A stretch of DNA of 5,430 nt from Clostridiales bacterium (GCA_012800685.1 JAAZIT010000077.1:1-5430); one strand, 5' to 3'; positions 1 through 5,343 are shown, counted from the first letter of the stretch. Numbers and translations are program-made. Notes: generated from the letters alone by a model not told the origin.

Positions 1-1310
1 GAAAACCTGGTGGTAAAGCCATTAAAACAACTAATGATTTCATCTATTTCTCTTGGATTATATAATGCCTTCATTTCCTCCTTAATTTCTTCCAGACTTT
101 CAATAGAATACTGCTTTTGGGAATAACTAAACACTTCTTGTGTCATTTTTCTTTTAGTGTTGGCTATCGAATTTTGCATAGCAATTAAAAGTCTAACAAT
201 ATCTCTGGGTTTAAACCAACTGTTATTTAAAATATAATTAGCTGGCTCTATACCTTGTATATTCTCAGGTAGCCATTCCTGATATATTTGTAAATAGTCT
301 TTATCTTTGTCCAAATTTAAATTTTTACTAATGCTAATTCTTTTTAATAAAACTTTTATTATTGGATGAAGATGAGATGATGTGTTACTATAGTTCCATT
401 GCATTGCTACAGAAAATCCTGAAGTTATCTTGTTTAATTCCTTTGAAACAATAAACCTAGATATGGCTCTCAAAATTTCTGTTCTTACTGAGCATATTAT
501 TTTTAAACCCTTTGATGATAATCTATAAAACATCTCGTTAAATCTTTTAACTGTAAATAATAAATCCCTAATTAAATATAAATCTCTATAAAATATATCT
601 TCATTTCCATAATACGCCTCAAGTTCATCAACAAAGATATAATAAGGTATGTCCGTTCGTTTCAAAGAGCCAAATGCATTTTCTGCTTTATCTATTAATT
701 CTACAAAACTAAGGTATGAATAATCATTCTTAGATTTATTAAAATCCACTTCACATTCTGTTTTCATTAAAGGAAATTTTAACCTTATTTTTGAGGGGAT
801 TTTTGTCTTTTTATTATTCACAGGGTCTTTTATTATATCAACTAAATTTTTAAAATTGTTCCATTTATTATCGTTTACAAATAGTCCGTTATTATACTCT
901 TGATTATCCGAAACAATGCGTTTTAGAAAAAGCCAGCGCCAAATATACTCAAAGTCAGTATTGTTAACTTGAGTATTATCTCCAATTGTAATACTACTTA
1001 AAATTCTTTTTGATAATGATCGCATGTTGTGCTTTCTAGTGTCTGTATACTCATCCTTAAAAAATATAAATGAAGTACAACACGAATTATCTTTATCTTT
1101 TAACAAATCATCAAGATAGAATAATAATGCTGTTTTGCCTGTCCCTTTATATCCCGTTATAAAACAATTATTTCCATCAATAAGCTTATTAAAATCTAAG
1201 TTATTCGGAGTCACAAATGATCTAATAAAATTATCAATACCATCAAAAGTTATTTCATCTTTTGCATCTGGTTTTCCTGTATATATATCATTAATCGTTA
1301 TATTATTCAT
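1..1310 (-). CDS. Large P-loop ATPase, partial (C-terminus beyond left edge)
   Basis: An open frame of 436 complete codons runs without a stop from an ATG at 1308-1310 to the left edge, so the C-terminus is missing. The start follows a GGGGGA Shine-Dalgarno (1319-1324) with 8 nt spacing. A Walker A motif, GYKGTGKT, lies at residues 53-60 (K59). A Walker B-like strand, YYIFVDELEAYY, puts the acidic pair at D228/E229. A strand ending ICSVRTEI (R276) resembles a sensor/arginine region, and FKPRDIVRLL (367-370 KPRD) resembles the sensor-2/helical-lid motif of STAND- or ORC-like AAA+ ATPases. I see no membrane segment or signal peptide. The pattern (GxKGTGKTA near the N-terminus, VDELE, KPRD) recalls the Sll1717/FunZ-type P-loop ATPases of bacterial accessory genomes; that assignment is from memory and tentative. 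NTP binding and hydrolysis is well supported, but the biological role is unknown. It lies downstream of a tRNA gene on the same strand. Confidence 0.85.
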   Translation of the reverse strand, partial: MNNITINDIYTGKPDAKDEITFDGIDNFIRSFVTPNNLDFNKLIDGNNCFITGYKGTGKTALLFYLDDLLKDKDNSCCTSFIFFKDEYTDTRKHNMRSLSKRILSSITIGDNTQVNNTDFEYIWRWLFLKRIVSDNQEYNNGLFVNDNKWNNFKNLVDIIKDPVNNKKTKIPSKIRLKFPLMKTECEVDFNKSKNDYSYLSFVELIDKAENAFGSLKRTDIPYYIFVDELEAYYGNEDIFYRDLYLIRDLLFTVKRFNEMFYRLSSKGLKIICSVRTEILRAISRFIVSKELNKITSGFSVAMQWNYSNTSSHLHPIIKVLLKRISISKNLNLDKDKDYLQIYQEWLPENIQGIEPANYILNNSWFKPRDIVRLLIAMQNSIANTKRKMTQEVFSYSQKQYSIESLEEIKEEMKALYNPREIDEIISCFNGFTTRF

Positions 1311-1410
1311 AGTTATATTCCCCCATTCATTTCTTACATTCTCAAACACATAAAATGTATTGCCACTTTAATCTTGTATGCTCCATTTGTTATTTCTCGG
1401 CTATTTTTTA

Positions 1411-1419
1411 ATTATACCA
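1411..1419 (-). promoter_or_regulatory. Candidate extended -10 promoter for the ATPase gene (proximal)
   Basis: On the minus strand this reads TGGTATAAT, a perfect extended -10 (TGn plus TATAAT), about 90 bp upstream of the ATPase start codon. The hexamer 17 bp upstream (CATAAA) is a poor -35, so activity would depend on the extended -10. It may be a secondary promoter or a chance match in AT-rich DNA. Confidence 0.35.
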
Positions 1420-1491
1420 CCAGTCATATATTTTTTATGCTCCTTAAACAGATTGACTTCTGTCGTTTATAACCTTTTATTCAATAGCTTT

Positions 1492-1520
1492 ATCATATCA
1501 CGAGTATTTGTAAAAGTCAA
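1492..1520 (-). promoter_or_regulatory. Probable main sigma-A promoter for the ATPase gene (distal)
   Basis: On the minus strand a TTGACT -35 (1515-1520) is separated by exactly 17 bp from a TATGAT -10 (1492-1497), preceded by TGA, so it is also an extended -10. This is a near-consensus housekeeping promoter. Transcription would start near 1485, leaving an unusually long leader of about 175 nt before the ATPase start codon. Confidence 0.65.
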
Positions 1521-1699
1521 TATATTATATGGATATATCTAATTACATTTTATTGATTATATAAACAACGTTTTATTCGTGTTATTGTTTGAGTGTACTT
1601 TTATAAATAGTATATTTTGCAATTTAATCATATACAAACTAAATATATCTTTGTTCCTTTAATTATTATAACCAATAAACAAAATATTTCTTTCACATA
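1521..1699. other. AT-rich spacer between ATPase promoter and tRNA terminator
   Basis: This stretch is very AT-rich, with stop codons in all frames. I see no convincing ORF, RNA structure or repeat in it. Together with the leader (1311-1520) it forms the ~430-bp gene-free gap between the ATPase and tRNA-Arg. Confidence 0.6.
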
Positions 1700-1733
1700 T
1701 ATAAAATCGCTGTAAACCCATATGTTTACAGCG
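1700..1733 (-). terminator. Hairpin terminator downstream of tRNA-Arg
   Basis: A perfect 10-bp inverted repeat (CGCTGTAAAC at 1708-1717 against GTTTACAGCG at 1724-1733) with a 6-nt loop begins 6 nt after the tRNA CCA end in the direction of transcription. It is followed on the minus strand by ATTTTATATA, a modest U-rich tail. The position fits Rho-independent termination of the tRNA transcript. Confidence 0.7.
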
Positions 1734-1738
1734 CTAAT

Positions 1739-1813
1739 TGGCACCCTCTACGTGAGTCGAACACGTGATTGTCCCTTAGGAGGGGACTGTTATATCCACT
1801 TAACTAAGAGGGC
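1739..1813 (-). tRNA. tRNA-Arg, anticodon CCU
   Basis: A complete 75-nt cloverleaf can be folded on the minus strand. The acceptor GCCCTCT pairs with AGAGGGT (G1-U72 wobble). The D-stem is GTTA/TAAC with a GG-containing loop. The anticodon stem GTCCC/GGGAC encloses the loop CTCCTAA, giving anticodon CCU (1778-1780), which reads the AGG arginine codon. The variable region is 4 nt and the T-arm is ACGTG-TTCGACT-CACGT. The discriminator is G and the 3' CCA is encoded (1739-1741). It is a stand-alone tRNA with its own promoter and terminator. tRNA-Arg 3' ends are frequent integrase targets, which matters for the ATPase gene lying on that side. Confidence 0.97.
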
Positions 1814-1828
1814 TTATTTAGTTTTGTT

Positions 1829-1907
1829 GTTTATATACAATGTTCTATATGTCTAAATATTTATATAAACGTGACCTTAGGGAATACTTAATAAACCCTA
1901 TAGTAAC
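1829..1907 (-). other. Possible structured leader between tRNA promoter and tRNA
   Basis: Two inverted repeats sit in the stretch that would be transcribed ahead of the tRNA. GTTTATATA (1829-1837) pairs perfectly with TATATAAAC (1862-1870). A 12-nt arm at 1871-1882 (GTGACCTTAGGG) pairs at 9 of 12 positions with 1896-1907 (CCCTATAGTAAC). These could be processing structures, or chance pairing in AT-rich DNA. Confidence 0.3.
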
Positions 1908-1965
1908 ATTGTTATTACTTACATATTCTTAGTATTTAATATTAAGCGTTTCATTTAACTTTCTT

Positions 1966-1993
1966 ATTATATCAGATTTTCAGAAAAAATCAA
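1966..1993 (-). promoter_or_regulatory. Probable promoter of tRNA-Arg
   Basis: On the minus strand a TTGATT -35 (1988-1993) and a perfect TATAAT -10 (1966-1971) are 16 bp apart, with a TGA extended element directly before the -10. It lies about 150 bp upstream of the tRNA 5' end, in the same orientation and with no gene between. A long 5' leader removed by RNase P would be required. A weaker TTTAGA/TATAAA pair closer to the tRNA is an alternative. Confidence 0.6.
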
Positions 1994-2091
1994 GTGTTTA
2001 TGCCTTTTTTATTAAGATATATTACCACATAATTCTATTTAACCTTTAAAATTAAATTATATGTAATAACTTTCTTTACAAATAAATTTAT
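1994..2091. other. AT-rich intergenic spacer
   Basis: This separates the tRNA promoter from the polymerase terminator. No ORF with a ribosome binding site, no RNA gene and no repeat is visible in it. Confidence 0.5.
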
Positions 2092-2137
2092 CCAATTTAA
2101 AAGCCTGCTTTTAGTGTAAATCTAAAAAGCAGGCTTT
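2092..2137 (-). terminator. Rho-independent terminator, probably for the Y-family polymerase
   Basis: A 15-16-bp stem is formed by AAAGCCTGCTTTTAG (2100-2114) and CTAAAAAGCAGGCTTT (2122-2137), with one bulged base and a 7-nt loop. On the minus strand it ends in CTTTTAAATT, a usable U-rich tail. On the plus strand the tail is shorter, so any bidirectional action would be weak. It lies about 125 nt past the polymerase stop codon, with no other gene between. Confidence 0.75.
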
Positions 2138-2183
2138 AATTAAAAAGGAAAAGCTATTTTAATTGTTCTTGCTTAAACTAACT

Positions 2184-2202
2184 ATTACGTAAGTTACGTA
2201 AT
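2184..2202. repeat. 19-bp near-perfect palindrome (9+1+9)
   Basis: The sequence ATTACGTAAGTTACGTAAT is two inverted 9-bp arms around a single central base. It contains two copies of the self-complementary TTACGTAA-type core. It lies in the 3' untranslated region of the polymerase gene and has the geometry of a dimeric regulator's operator, but no adjacent promoter is evident. Confidence 0.6.
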
Positions 2203-2237
2203 CGGATTTTAGACTAATACTAACTATCTTATAAATT

Positions 2238-2259
2238 ATAGTTCTAGCGTTAGAATTAT
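2238..2259 (-). other. Small hairpin directly after the polymerase stop codon
   Basis: A 9-bp stem (ATAGTTCTA at 2238-2246 against TAGAATTAT at 2251-2259, with one G-U pair) and a 4-nt GCGT loop begin 3 nt beyond the stop codon. It lacks a U-tract, so it is more likely an mRNA 3'-end stabilising structure or chance than a terminator. Confidence 0.4.
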
Positions 2260-2262
2260 TTA

Positions 2263-3483
2263 TTAACCACCAAAATGCATTTTCTTCATACCTAAATCAG
2301 ACATTACCACCGCCCGTCTAAGGCATGTATAGCCATATCTGCCCCTTAGCAGGTCAACTGTCTTATTTAAATTATCACGTTTTTCTAAGCGTTGGGGATT
2401 TGTATAAATATCCATTTGGACTGGCTCATCCTTATCAACCAATTTACTACCAGATATTGTTACCGCCCTAATATTTCCGTATGTTAACCAATTATAGTTT
2501 TTTAAAAATAGTGCGAAAGCTTCTTTACCAATCTCATTAGCATCATCTGTTGGCATTTCTAGCTTATGTTGGGCTGAACAGGCAACAAAATCTTTATTTT
2601 TAACAGAAACAGAAATAACTTCAGCTTTTTTGTCGATTTTTCTAATTCGGCTTGCAACACTTTCGGCAAGAGCATAAATAAGTACCTTAACATCTTGGTT
2701 TGACTCAAGGTCCCTATGAGCGGTTCTTCCATTTCCGACCGATTTTACCATTTGGTCTGTTCCCACATATTCTACAGGGGCATTATCAAGTCCATTCGCA
2801 AACCTCCAAATAGTACAGCCCGTTTTACCAAACCAACTTTGCAAAAGCTCTATAGGAGTTTGAGCAAGCTGTCCAATTGTTGTAACACCATACTTATTTA
2901 GCTTTTTATTAGTTGCAGGACCAACAGACAGCAGCTCTATTGCAGGAAGCCCCCATATCTTTTCTTTAAAATTTTCCTTTGATATAACAGTTACTGCGTC
3001 TGGCTTTTTATAATCAGAACCTAGCTTTGCAAAAATTTTATTAAAGCTTACTCCCACCGAAACAGTTACGCCTAAATCTGTTTTTATTCGCTGTCTTATT
3101 TCTTCTGCAATATCATAACCACTCTTTTGACTTCCAGTAACATCAAGCCAGCATTCATCAATTCCAAATGATTCAATTTGATTTGTATATTCCTCATATA
3201 TCTTAAACACACGTTTTGAAAAATCTAAATACATATCTACCCTTGGAGGGACAATTATTAAATTAGGGCACTTTTGTTTTGCCTCCCAAAGGGCTTCCCC
3301 AGTTTTTACACCAAATCCCTTAGCAATTTGGTTTTTTGCAAGAATAATTCCATGTCTTTCTTGCTTATTTCCCCCTACTGCCATAGGCACTTTTTTAAGC
3401 TCTGGTCTAAACACGCACTCAATTGATGCAAAGCAGTTATTTATATCACTATGTAAAATTATTCTCTCTTTTCTTCTCACCAA
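2263..3483 (-). CDS. dinB: Y-family translesion DNA polymerase (DinB/Pol IV-like)
   Basis: This 406-residue protein is a typical full-length clostridial Pol IV-like enzyme that copies past damaged template bases. The palm has the first metal-binding aspartate in HSDINNCFASIE (D13, with F18 as likely steric gate) and the catalytic pair in FGIDECWLDVTG (D109, E110). Other family features are the ERHGIILAKN fingers region (R43), VDMYLDFS (Y85) and the VSVGVSFNKIFAKLGSDYKKPD block (from about residue 138). The thumb follows with LSVGPATNKKLNKYG, then the little finger from about residue 245. QMDIY (356-360) is a plausible sliding-clamp binding motif. The start is TTG at 3481-3483, 8 nt after an AGAGGG Shine-Dalgarno. 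An in-frame TGA lies two codons upstream, excluding a longer protein; GTG at 3478-3480 is the alternative. It forms its own transcription unit under apparent LexA control. The residue before the steric gate is Cys (NNCF) where relatives usually have NNFY. Confidence 0.95.
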   Translation of the reverse strand: MVRRKERIILHSDINNCFASIECVFRPELKKVPMAVGGNKQERHGIILAKNQIAKGFGVKTGEALWEAKQKCPNLIIVPPRVDMYLDFSKRVFKIYEEYTNQIESFGIDECWLDVTGSQKSGYDIAEEIRQRIKTDLGVTVSVGVSFNKIFAKLGSDYKKPDAVTVISKENFKEKIWGLPAIELLSVGPATNKKLNKYGVTTIGQLAQTPIELLQSWFGKTGCTIWRFANGLDNAPVEYVGTDQMVKSVGNGRTAHRDLESNQDVKVLIYALAESVASRIRKIDKKAEVISVSVKNKDFVACSAQHKLEMPTDDANEIGKEAFALFLKNYNWLTYGNIRAVTISGSKLVDKDEPVQMDIYTNPQRLEKRDNLNKTVDLLRGRYGYTCLRRAVVMSDLGMKKMHFGG

Positions 3484-3531
3484 TTTTCACGCCCTCTTAC
3501 AACTTATTAAAACAAATGTTTCTCTCATTTA

Positions 3532-3560
3532 ATTATATCGAATAAACGTTCTATAGTCAA
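3532..3560 (-). promoter_or_regulatory. Sigma-A promoter of the polymerase gene
   Basis: On the minus strand TTGACT (3555-3560) and TATAAT (3532-3537) are separated by exactly 17 bp, giving near-perfect consensus. Transcription would start near 3525, leaving a leader of about 42 nt. A LexA-type box fills the spacer, implying tight repression until DNA damage. Confidence 0.88.
3539..3552. promoter_or_regulatory. LexA (SOS) box within the polymerase promoter
   Basis: The plus strand reads CGAATAAACGTTCT. Against the Bacillus/Clostridium consensus CGAACRNRYGTTCG it differs only at position 5 (T for C) and at the last base. It lies between -35 and -10, where LexA binding would exclude RNA polymerase. 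Confidence 0.75.
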
Positions 3561-3565
3561 CGGCG

Positions 3566-3620
3566 TTTTGCACAAATGCGAACAACTGTTTTGTATGGTT
3601 TTGCACAAATACTTACAACT
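3566..3620. repeat. Pair of 22-bp direct repeats, 33 bp apart
   Basis: Copies at 3566-3587 and 3599-3620 both begin TTTTGCACAAAT and end ACAACT, matching at 19 of 22 positions. Starts are 33 bp apart, about three helical turns, so bound proteins would sit on the same DNA face. The pair lies just upstream of the polymerase -35. Only the first copy carries the SOS box, so the repeat is not simply a LexA duplication. Confidence 0.75.
3579..3592. promoter_or_regulatory. Second LexA (SOS)-like box upstream of the -35
   Basis: The plus strand reads CGAACAACTGTTTT, which keeps the GAAC-N4-GTTY core. It is centred 40 bp from the first box and about 25 bp upstream of the -35, suggesting cooperative or auxiliary LexA binding. 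It overlaps the first of the two direct repeats. Confidence 0.55.
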
Positions 3621-3826
3621 TTAATATTTGATAGTAGAAGTACACCCCCCACCTATTCTAAAATCAAAGGAATGTGCGTTTTAAGGCGCCTCCCCCGTTT
3701 GTGCTAAATTACGTTATCAATTATCGAGAGTTAAACTAGGAGCATTTAAGAGCCATTCTGTGACGTCCGCAAGTCATATGAATTAGAATTATTCAAAACC
3801 TACGTAATTAGGCTGTTTTTCTAATT
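3621..3826. other. Unassigned spacer with C-runs, a palindrome and a hairpin
   Basis: This ~200-bp gap between the polymerase promoter region and the small-operon terminator is locally less AT-rich than its surroundings. It holds two C-runs (3645-3650, 3692-3696) and an AGGCGCCT palindrome (3684-3691). A 10-bp stem with one bulge is formed by 3755-3764 and 3773-3783 around the loop GTCCGCAA, and TAATTAG/CTAATTA arms lie at 3805-3827. There is no credible gene. It lies upstream of the polymerase promoter and so is not part of that leader. It may be a remnant of a repeat element. Confidence 0.4.
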
Positions 3827-3856
3827 AATAAAAAAAGACAACCATAGGGCTGTCTT
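3827..3856 (-). terminator. Rho-independent terminator of the small two-gene operon
   Basis: On the minus strand AAGACAGCC and GGTTGTCTT form a 9-bp stem (one G-U) around a CTAT loop (3835-3856), followed immediately by a run of seven T residues. It begins 10 nt past the stop codon of the upstream gene. Confidence 0.92.
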
Positions 3857-3866
3857 AACATTTTAA

Positions 3867-4181
3867 TTAGCTATGAGGTCTTATTGAATAAAAACAAACA
3901 ATATGCCTTTTTTTATTTGTCTGTGAGTCAATTCCCTTTATGTCACAGCCGTTACCACTCATAAGCTGGGCTATTACAGCTCCCTTTATATTACAGCGGA
4001 AAACTTGATGTCCGTCACACAGAACAACAATTTCATCATCTGTAACAGAAATACCTCCATTTTTACCTAGATTGCTCTCTTGACCGTTAATTCTTTCAAC
4101 GGCATATGATATTGCTTTGCCATGATATTTTTTAAGCTCCTTTAAAGGTGTGGCTTTAACTTTTTTCTTAAATATCCCCAT
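3867..4181 (-). CDS. Small conserved-looking hypothetical protein (104 aa)
   Basis: I do not recognise this gene with confidence. The protein has a basic N-terminus (MGIFKKKVKATPLKELKKYHGK). A strand-rich part follows: GGISVTDDEIVVLCDG (about 42-57), HQVFRCNIKGAVIAQLMSGNGCDIKGID (58-85), then KKRHIVCFYS (90-99). The layout, with short beta strands around FRC and LMS segments, resembles small cytoplasmic proteins common in Clostridia, an impression from memory. There is no signal peptide or membrane helix; four cysteines are scattered. The ATG is 8 nt from a GGAG Shine-Dalgarno that overlaps the stop codon of the preceding gene, 5 nt away, which points to translational coupling. A strong terminator follows. 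It is probably a real gene of unknown function. Confidence 0.82.
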   Translation of the reverse strand: MGIFKKKVKATPLKELKKYHGKAISYAVERINGQESNLGKNGGISVTDDEIVVLCDGHQVFRCNIKGAVIAQLMSGNGCDIKGIDSQTNKKRHIVCFYSIRPHS

Positions 4182-4186
4182 TTTAT

Positions 4187-4423
4187 TTACTCCATATTTA
4201 TGTTTCGTTGTTGTTTTCTATTTTGCGAAATTTCAATTTGATTGGTCGACGAACAATCATTAACGACAATTATTGTGGTAAGAGCATCAGACAGCACTGT
4301 AAAAAAAGCATAAAGTATTTCAAGTTCTTGTGCGGTAAAGTTGTCAGCAAGAATATTAGCCGAAGCAACTGCAATAGCATTAAGTTTTTGCCCTAAACAT
4401 TTAGCGTCATTATTTTTATTCAT
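4187..4423 (-). CDS. Small helical hypothetical protein (78 aa), possibly DUF6774-like
   Basis: First gene of a two-gene operon. The central part, about residues 14-54, is hydrophobic or amphipathic helix: LNAIAVASANILADNFTAQE, then LEILYAFFTVLSDALTTIIVV. The tail is polar and Asn/Gln-rich (SQNRKQQRNINME). This pattern, a short helix, an acidic turn, then LxxLxAFFxxLxDxL, recalls the small clostridial family I remember as DUF6774; treat that as a suggestion. Function is unknown, and a membrane-associated or small oligomerising protein is conceivable. I start it at the ATG at 4421-4423, 8 nt after an AGGAGGG Shine-Dalgarno (4432-4438). An in-frame GTG at 4424-4426 would add one residue but sits only 5 nt from it. 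Its stop codon overlaps the Shine-Dalgarno of the next gene. Confidence 0.8.
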   Translation of the reverse strand: MNKNNDAKCLGQKLNAIAVASANILADNFTAQELEILYAFFTVLSDALTTIIVVNDCSSTNQIEISQNRKQQRNINME

Positions 4424-4475
4424 CACATCTTCCCTCCTACATCAAAATATCGAAAAAATGTTATATATACATTTT

Positions 4476-4484
4476 ATGATACCA
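4476..4484 (-). promoter_or_regulatory. Candidate promoter of the small two-gene operon
   Basis: The minus strand reads TGGTATCAT, an extended -10 (TGn plus TATCAT), giving a leader of about 45 nt. No good -35 is seen 17 bp upstream. It shares bases with a plus-strand TATGAT (4475-4480), so the divergent DUF421 gene could use an overlapping promoter here. Confidence 0.4.
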
Positions 4485-4563
4485 ATTAGAAAACGTGAAT
4501 AATCTGACCTTTAGAGGAAAAGATAACTAAAAGTAAACAAAATAACAAGAAAAGGTGATTTAA

Positions 4564-5271
4564 ATGTTTTTATTAAAGGCATTTATTGCGGCATTAAGCT
4601 CAGCAGTAATTATGTTTGGTATAGCCAAGCTTTTAGGAAATAAACAAATTTCAGAGCTTAATATGTTTGACTACATCAACGGAATTACCATAGGCTCAAT
4701 TGCAGCAGAAATGTCAACCTCAACTAGCATGAAAGAGGTTTCAATTGCAATTATGGCAATGCTAGTTTATGGTTTAATAGGTTTGGTAATTTCAATAATA
4801 ACCATGAAATCCATTAGGTGCAGAAGATTTTTTTCTGGAAAAGCATTAATTCTTATGGAACGTGGAAAGCTTTATGAAAAAAATCTAAAGCAAGCAAAGC
4901 TAGACGTAGATGACCTCTTAACAAAAGCCAGAATAAATGGATACTTTGACATAAGTCAAATTGCTTACGCAATACTTGAAAACAACGGTGAAATTTCATT
5001 TCTTCCAGTCGCCCAAAATGCTCCCCCAACTGCCCAAGACTTAAATGTTCAAGCACAAAAAGAGAGTCTTTGCATTAACATCGTTATGGACGGCAAAATT
5101 CTTGACAAGAACCTAAAACTAAGCGGCAATGACAAACAGTGGCTTTCAAAAACCATGTCCGAGCAGGGATTTGCCCTAAAAGAAGTTTTTCTTGCCACTG
5201 TTGATATTAACAATTCTCTAGTTGTTTTCCCCTATCAGCAAAATAAAAACGAAAGGAATTATTTTTCATAA
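4564..5271 (+). CDS. DUF421 family (YetF-like) membrane protein
   Basis: This 235-residue protein matches the DUF421/YetF family closely. TM1 is about 2-24. The hallmark segment KLLGNKQISELNMFDYINGITIGSIAAEMS (22-51) contains the second helix. A third helix is at about 59-81 (VSIAIMAMLVYGLIGLVISIITM). The cytoplasmic part starts with GKALILMERGKLYEKNLKQAKLD and continues with DLLTKARINGYFDISQIAYAILENNGEISFLP (117-148), the family's most conserved soluble stretch, then a variable tail. Biochemical function is unsettled; some Bacillus relatives are spore membrane proteins, so a spore role is possible but not shown here. The ATG has an AGGTGA Shine-Dalgarno 5 nt upstream. It is divergent from the small operon and is followed by a repeat tract. 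Length is normal and nothing looks broken. Confidence 0.93.
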   Translation: MFLLKAFIAALSSAVIMFGIAKLLGNKQISELNMFDYINGITIGSIAAEMSTSTSMKEVSIAIMAMLVYGLIGLVISIITMKSIRCRRFFSGKALILMERGKLYEKNLKQAKLDVDDLLTKARINGYFDISQIAYAILENNGEISFLPVAQNAPPTAQDLNVQAQKESLCINIVMDGKILDKNLKLSGNDKQWLSKTMSEQGFALKEVFLATVDINNSLVVFPYQQNKNERNYFS

Positions 5272-5343
5272 AAGTTCTATAAACATATAACTGGTTTGGA
5301 TAGATTTATAGCCAATACTTTTTTATATTATTAGATACTAGTA
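5272..5343 (+). other. 3' region of the DUF421 gene with weak terminator-like element
   Basis: Arms CTATAAA and TTTATAG (about 5277-5283 and 5304-5310) could pair across a 20-nt loop, and CTTTTTTA follows near 5319-5326. The stem is weak and AT-only, so this is at best a poor Rho-independent terminator. A 10-bp palindrome, ATACTAGTAT, lies at 5335-5344. Confidence 0.25.

Noticed and set aside
1135..1353. 72-codon plus-strand ORF
   Set aside because: It is antisense to the Walker A region and start of the ATPase, has no Shine-Dalgarno, and is a low-complexity hydrophobic translation typical of a shadow frame.
1919..1954. Minus-strand 11-codon ORF in the tRNA leader (MKRLILNTKNM)
   Set aside because: There is no good Shine-Dalgarno, and a short ORF is expected by chance. 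A leader peptide ahead of a tRNA makes little functional sense.
2716..2901. 61-codon plus-strand ORF
   Set aside because: It lies wholly antisense within the conserved polymerase gene and has no ribosome binding site or recognisable domain.
3640..3700. G-quadruplex on the minus strand from the C-runs
   Set aside because: Only two long G-runs are present about 40 nt apart, not the four closely spaced runs required.
3673..3708. Plus-strand 11-codon ORF (MCVLRRLPRLC) in the spacer
   Set aside because: The AAAGGA lies too close to the ATG, no plus-strand promoter is apparent, and nothing follows it on that strand.
2250..3793. Direct repeat TTAGAATTATT flanking the polymerase gene (2250-2260 and 3783-3793), as a possible insertion footprint
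   Set aside because: An 11-mer of A/T-rich composition is expected to recur by chance many times in a window this AT-rich, and there are no transposase or terminal inverted repeats.
4208..4396. 62-codon plus-strand ORF
   Set aside because: It is antisense to the 78-aa gene, which has a strong Shine-Dalgarno and operon context.
4496..4529. Possible sporulation sigma-G promoter for the DUF421 gene (TGAATA followed by ATAACTA)
   Set aside because: The spacer of about 21 bp is too long and the -10 matches poorly, so forespore control cannot be claimed from the sequence.
4853..5056. 67-codon minus-strand ORF
   Set aside because: It is antisense to the conserved soluble domain of the DUF421 gene.
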